From: Ruaniaceae bacterium
GTDB lineage: Bacteria > Actinomycetota > Actinomycetes > Actinomycetales > Actinomycetaceae
Length of the DNA: 5,472 nt
NCBI GenBank assembly: GCA_030450655.1
Contig: JAKDIE010000115.1
Location: 1 to 5,472, forward strand
Reading direction: 5' to 3'
The stretch's first letter is position 1. The number at the start of each line of letters is the position of its first letter. Both the position numbers and the translations under genes were made by a program. The notes under the pieces are model-generated. The model had not been told where the DNA came from and did not search any database. It saw only the letters and a list, made by a program, of their open reading frames with translations. Below are positions 3,762 to 5,472 of the stretch, piece by piece.

Positions 3762-5472
3762 TTACTCGATCACGAGAATCAGGTCGCCTCCGTGCACCTG
3801 CGCTGTGCCGGCCAACGCCACGCGCGCAACCACTCCGGCCACGGGTGCGGTGATCGCCGCCTCCATCTTCATCGCCTCGATCGTGGCCACCGTGTCCCCG
3901 GCGGCAACTGACGCACCGGCCTCCACGGCAGGCGTCACGGCCCCCGCGAACGGCGCCGCAACGTGCCCCTTGTTCGCCGGATCGGCCTTCTCCGCCATCC
4001 TCACCGTGGACTCCACGGAGCGATCGCGCACCTGAATCTGGCGCGGCTGCCCGTTGAGCGTGCACATCACGGTGCGCATGCCCCTCTTGTCGGGTTCCCC
4101 GATCGCCTGCAGGGTGGCGAGCAGACGCACACCCTTGCCGAGCGAGATGACGTGCTCGTGATCCGGAGCCAAGCCGTAGAGGTAATCGCGCGTGTGCAGC
4201 TTCGAGATGTCCCCGTACTGCTCCACCGCGTTGGTGAAATCCTTCGTGGGCCCGGCGAACAGGAGCCGGTTGAGCGTGCTCCTGCGCCCCTCCTTGTCCG
4301 CGCCGGGAGCGAGGGCCGCGGCGTCGTCGTCGGAAATGGGGGTAATCGAGTTGCGGATCGTGCGCCCCTCGAGCGCCTTCGTGCGGAAGGGCTCGGGCCA
4401 CCCGCCGGGGGGATCTCCCAGTTCGCCCGCGAGGAACTGGATCACGGAAGCGGGGATGTCGAAGGCACGGGGGTTCGCCTCGAACTCGGCCGGATCCACG
4501 CCCGCGCCCACAAGCTGCAGGGCTAGATCGCCCACCACCTTCGAGGACGGCGTCACCTTCACCAGGCGCCCCAGCATCGCGTCCGCGGCCGCGTACATGT
4601 CCTCGATCGCCTCGAAGTGCTCACCGAGCCCCAGCGCGATGGCTTGCTGGCGCAGGTTCGAGAGTTGCCCGCCGGGAATCTCGTGCCGGTAGACGCGGCC
4701 GGTGGGCCCCGGAAGCCCGGATTCGAACGGCTTGTACATCGCCCGAATCGCCTCCCAGTACGGCTCCAACGCGCCCGCAGCATCGAGCGAAATGCCCGTA
4801 TCCCGCGGCGTGTGCTCGAGCGCGGCCACCAGCGCGGACATCGAGACCTGCGAGGTGGTCCCCGCCATCGAGGCCGCCGCCACGTCCACGGCGTCCACTC
4901 CCACGTCCACCGCCGCCATCAGCGTGGCGAGTTGGCCGCCCGCCGTATCGTGCGTGTGCAGGTGCACGGGCAGATCGAACCGTTCGCGCAGCGCCGTGAC
5001 GAGCCGCGCCGACGCGTGCGGCCGCAGCAGCCCCGCCATGTCCTTGATCGCGAGGATGTGCGCCCCCGCCGCAACGATCTGATCGGCGAGCCGCAGGTAG
5101 TAATCGAGCGTGTACAGCCGCTCGTCCGGGTTCAGCAGATCCGCCGTGTAGCAGAGCGCCACCTCGGCCACCGCAGTCCCGGTCTCGCGCACGGCGGTGA
5201 TCGCCGGCGCCATCTGGTTGATGTCGTTCAGCGCGTCGAAGATGCGGAAGATGTCGATACCCGTGCTCGCCGCCTCCTGCACGAACGCCCGCGTCACCTC
5301 CTCGGGATACGGCGTGTACCCCACGGTGTTCCGCCCGCGCAGGAGCATCTGCAGCGGAATGTTCGGGATCGCCTCGCGCAGCAGCGCCAGCCGCCGCCAC
5401 GGATCCTCCGAGAGGAACCGCAGCGCCACGTCATACGTGGCCCCGCCCCACACCTCCATCGAAAGCAGCCCC
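3762..5472 (-). CDS. pyc: Pyruvate carboxylase, C-terminal half (5' end outside window)
   Basis: This biotin enzyme carboxylates pyruvate to oxaloacetate in the cytoplasm, refilling the TCA cycle. The 569 residues visible are about half of the usual ~1,130; the biotin carboxylase domain lies beyond 5472. Numbering from the internal Met at 5459, the carboxyltransferase TIM barrel shows WGGATYD (Asp10, metal), LLRGRNTVGY (40-48), FRIFDALND (71-79), AIKDMAG with the Lys139 expected to be carbamylated, HLHTHDTAG (His168 and His170, metal) and TSQ with catalytic Thr201. The PYC/OADA region follows, then an Ala/Val-rich biotinyl domain with EAMKM, Lys531 (codon 3869-3867) being the biotin site, 34 residues from the end. 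HTHDT and the C-terminal biotinyl domain favour PYC over a plain oxaloacetate decarboxylase alpha subunit. All catalytic residues are present, so it should be functional. Confidence 0.96.
   Translation of the reverse strand, partial: GLLSMEVWGGATYDVALRFLSEDPWRRLALLREAIPNIPLQMLLRGRNTVGYTPYPEEVTRAFVQEAASTGIDIFRIFDALNDINQMAPAITAVRETGTAVAEVALCYTADLLNPDERLYTLDYYLRLADQIVAAGAHILAIKDMAGLLRPHASARLVTALRERFDLPVHLHTHDTAGGQLATLMAAVDVGVDAVDVAAASMAGTTSQVSMSALVAALEHTPRDTGISLDAAGALEPYWEAIRAMYKPFESGLPGPTGRVYRHEIPGGQLSNLRQQAIALGLGEHFEAIEDMYAAADAMLGRLVKVTPSSKVVGDLALQLVGAGVDPAEFEANPRAFDIPASVIQFLAGELGDPPGGWPEPFRTKALEGRTIRNSITPISDDDAAALAPGADKEGRRSTLNRLLFAGPTKDFTNAVEQYGDISKLHTRDYLYGLAPDHEHVISLGKGVRLLATLQAIGEPDKRGMRTVMCTLNGQPRQIQVRDRSVESTVRMAEKADPANKGHVAAPFAGAVTPAVEAGASVAAGDTVATIEAMKMEAAITAPVAGVVARVALAGTAQVHGGDLILVIE

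Noticed and set aside
2674..4035. Long plus-strand open frame across the 18-nt repeats and serine hydrolase
   Set aside because: The translation is Arg/Pro/Ala-rich low-complexity sequence in the wrong frame relative to the SVSK/YSN/HFG protein, and it runs into the antisense of pyc.
3762..5472. Oxaloacetate decarboxylase alpha subunit instead of pyruvate carboxylase
   Set aside because: The HTHDTAG metal motif and the overall carboxyltransferase and biotinyl segments match pyruvate carboxylase better; a look at the upstream biotin carboxylase domain would settle it.

Overview
The window is GC-rich and reads like a chromosomal segment of a high-GC actinobacterium. The signs are strong G/C bias at third codon positions, an actinobacterial-style small serine hydrolase, a pyruvate carboxylase, and a TetR-controlled DUF5692-type membrane protein. 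I cannot name the genus; Actinomycetaceae or a relative is only a guess.

Layout from left to right: (1) positions 1-138 hold the end of an array of an intergenic palindromic repeat whose arm core is GAGGGTGGTC. (2) On the minus strand, a tetR gene (1769-1119) is followed after 5 nt by a multi-pass membrane protein of the DUF5692 type (1113-139). A perfect 10-3-10 palindrome at 1811-1833 covers the -35 box of the tetR promoter. (3) 1885-1927 holds two tandem half-copies of the repeat. (4) 1961-2164 is a coding-like but unrecognised fragment, followed by a 93-aa XRE-type HTH protein (2219-2500). The HTH gene has a TTG start, a good Shine-Dalgarno, and an inverted repeat lying on an extended -10 promoter. 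(5) 2495-2710 is a mosaic of two full repeat units and a third half unit. (6) 2744-2820 is an 18-nt tandem repeat. (7) A cytoplasmic-looking serine hydrolase (2888-3703, plus) converges on the 3' half of pyruvate carboxylase (5472-3762, minus), which runs off the right edge.

The genes do not form one pathway. The tetR/membrane-protein pair looks like a self-repressed operon, and the XRE gene looks like a solo autoregulated repressor or an antitoxin whose partner is lost. Pyruvate carboxylase is the housekeeping anaplerotic enzyme. The most unusual content is non-coding. One repeat family occurs at three intergenic sites, in both orientations, with internal 11-nt expansion, and it bounds the tetR operon and the XRE segment. 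An exact 23-nt direct repeat flanks the XRE segment. The family resembles BIME/REP-type mosaics in architecture, but I cannot match it to a named one. No CRISPR array, tRNA, rRNA or transposase is visible.
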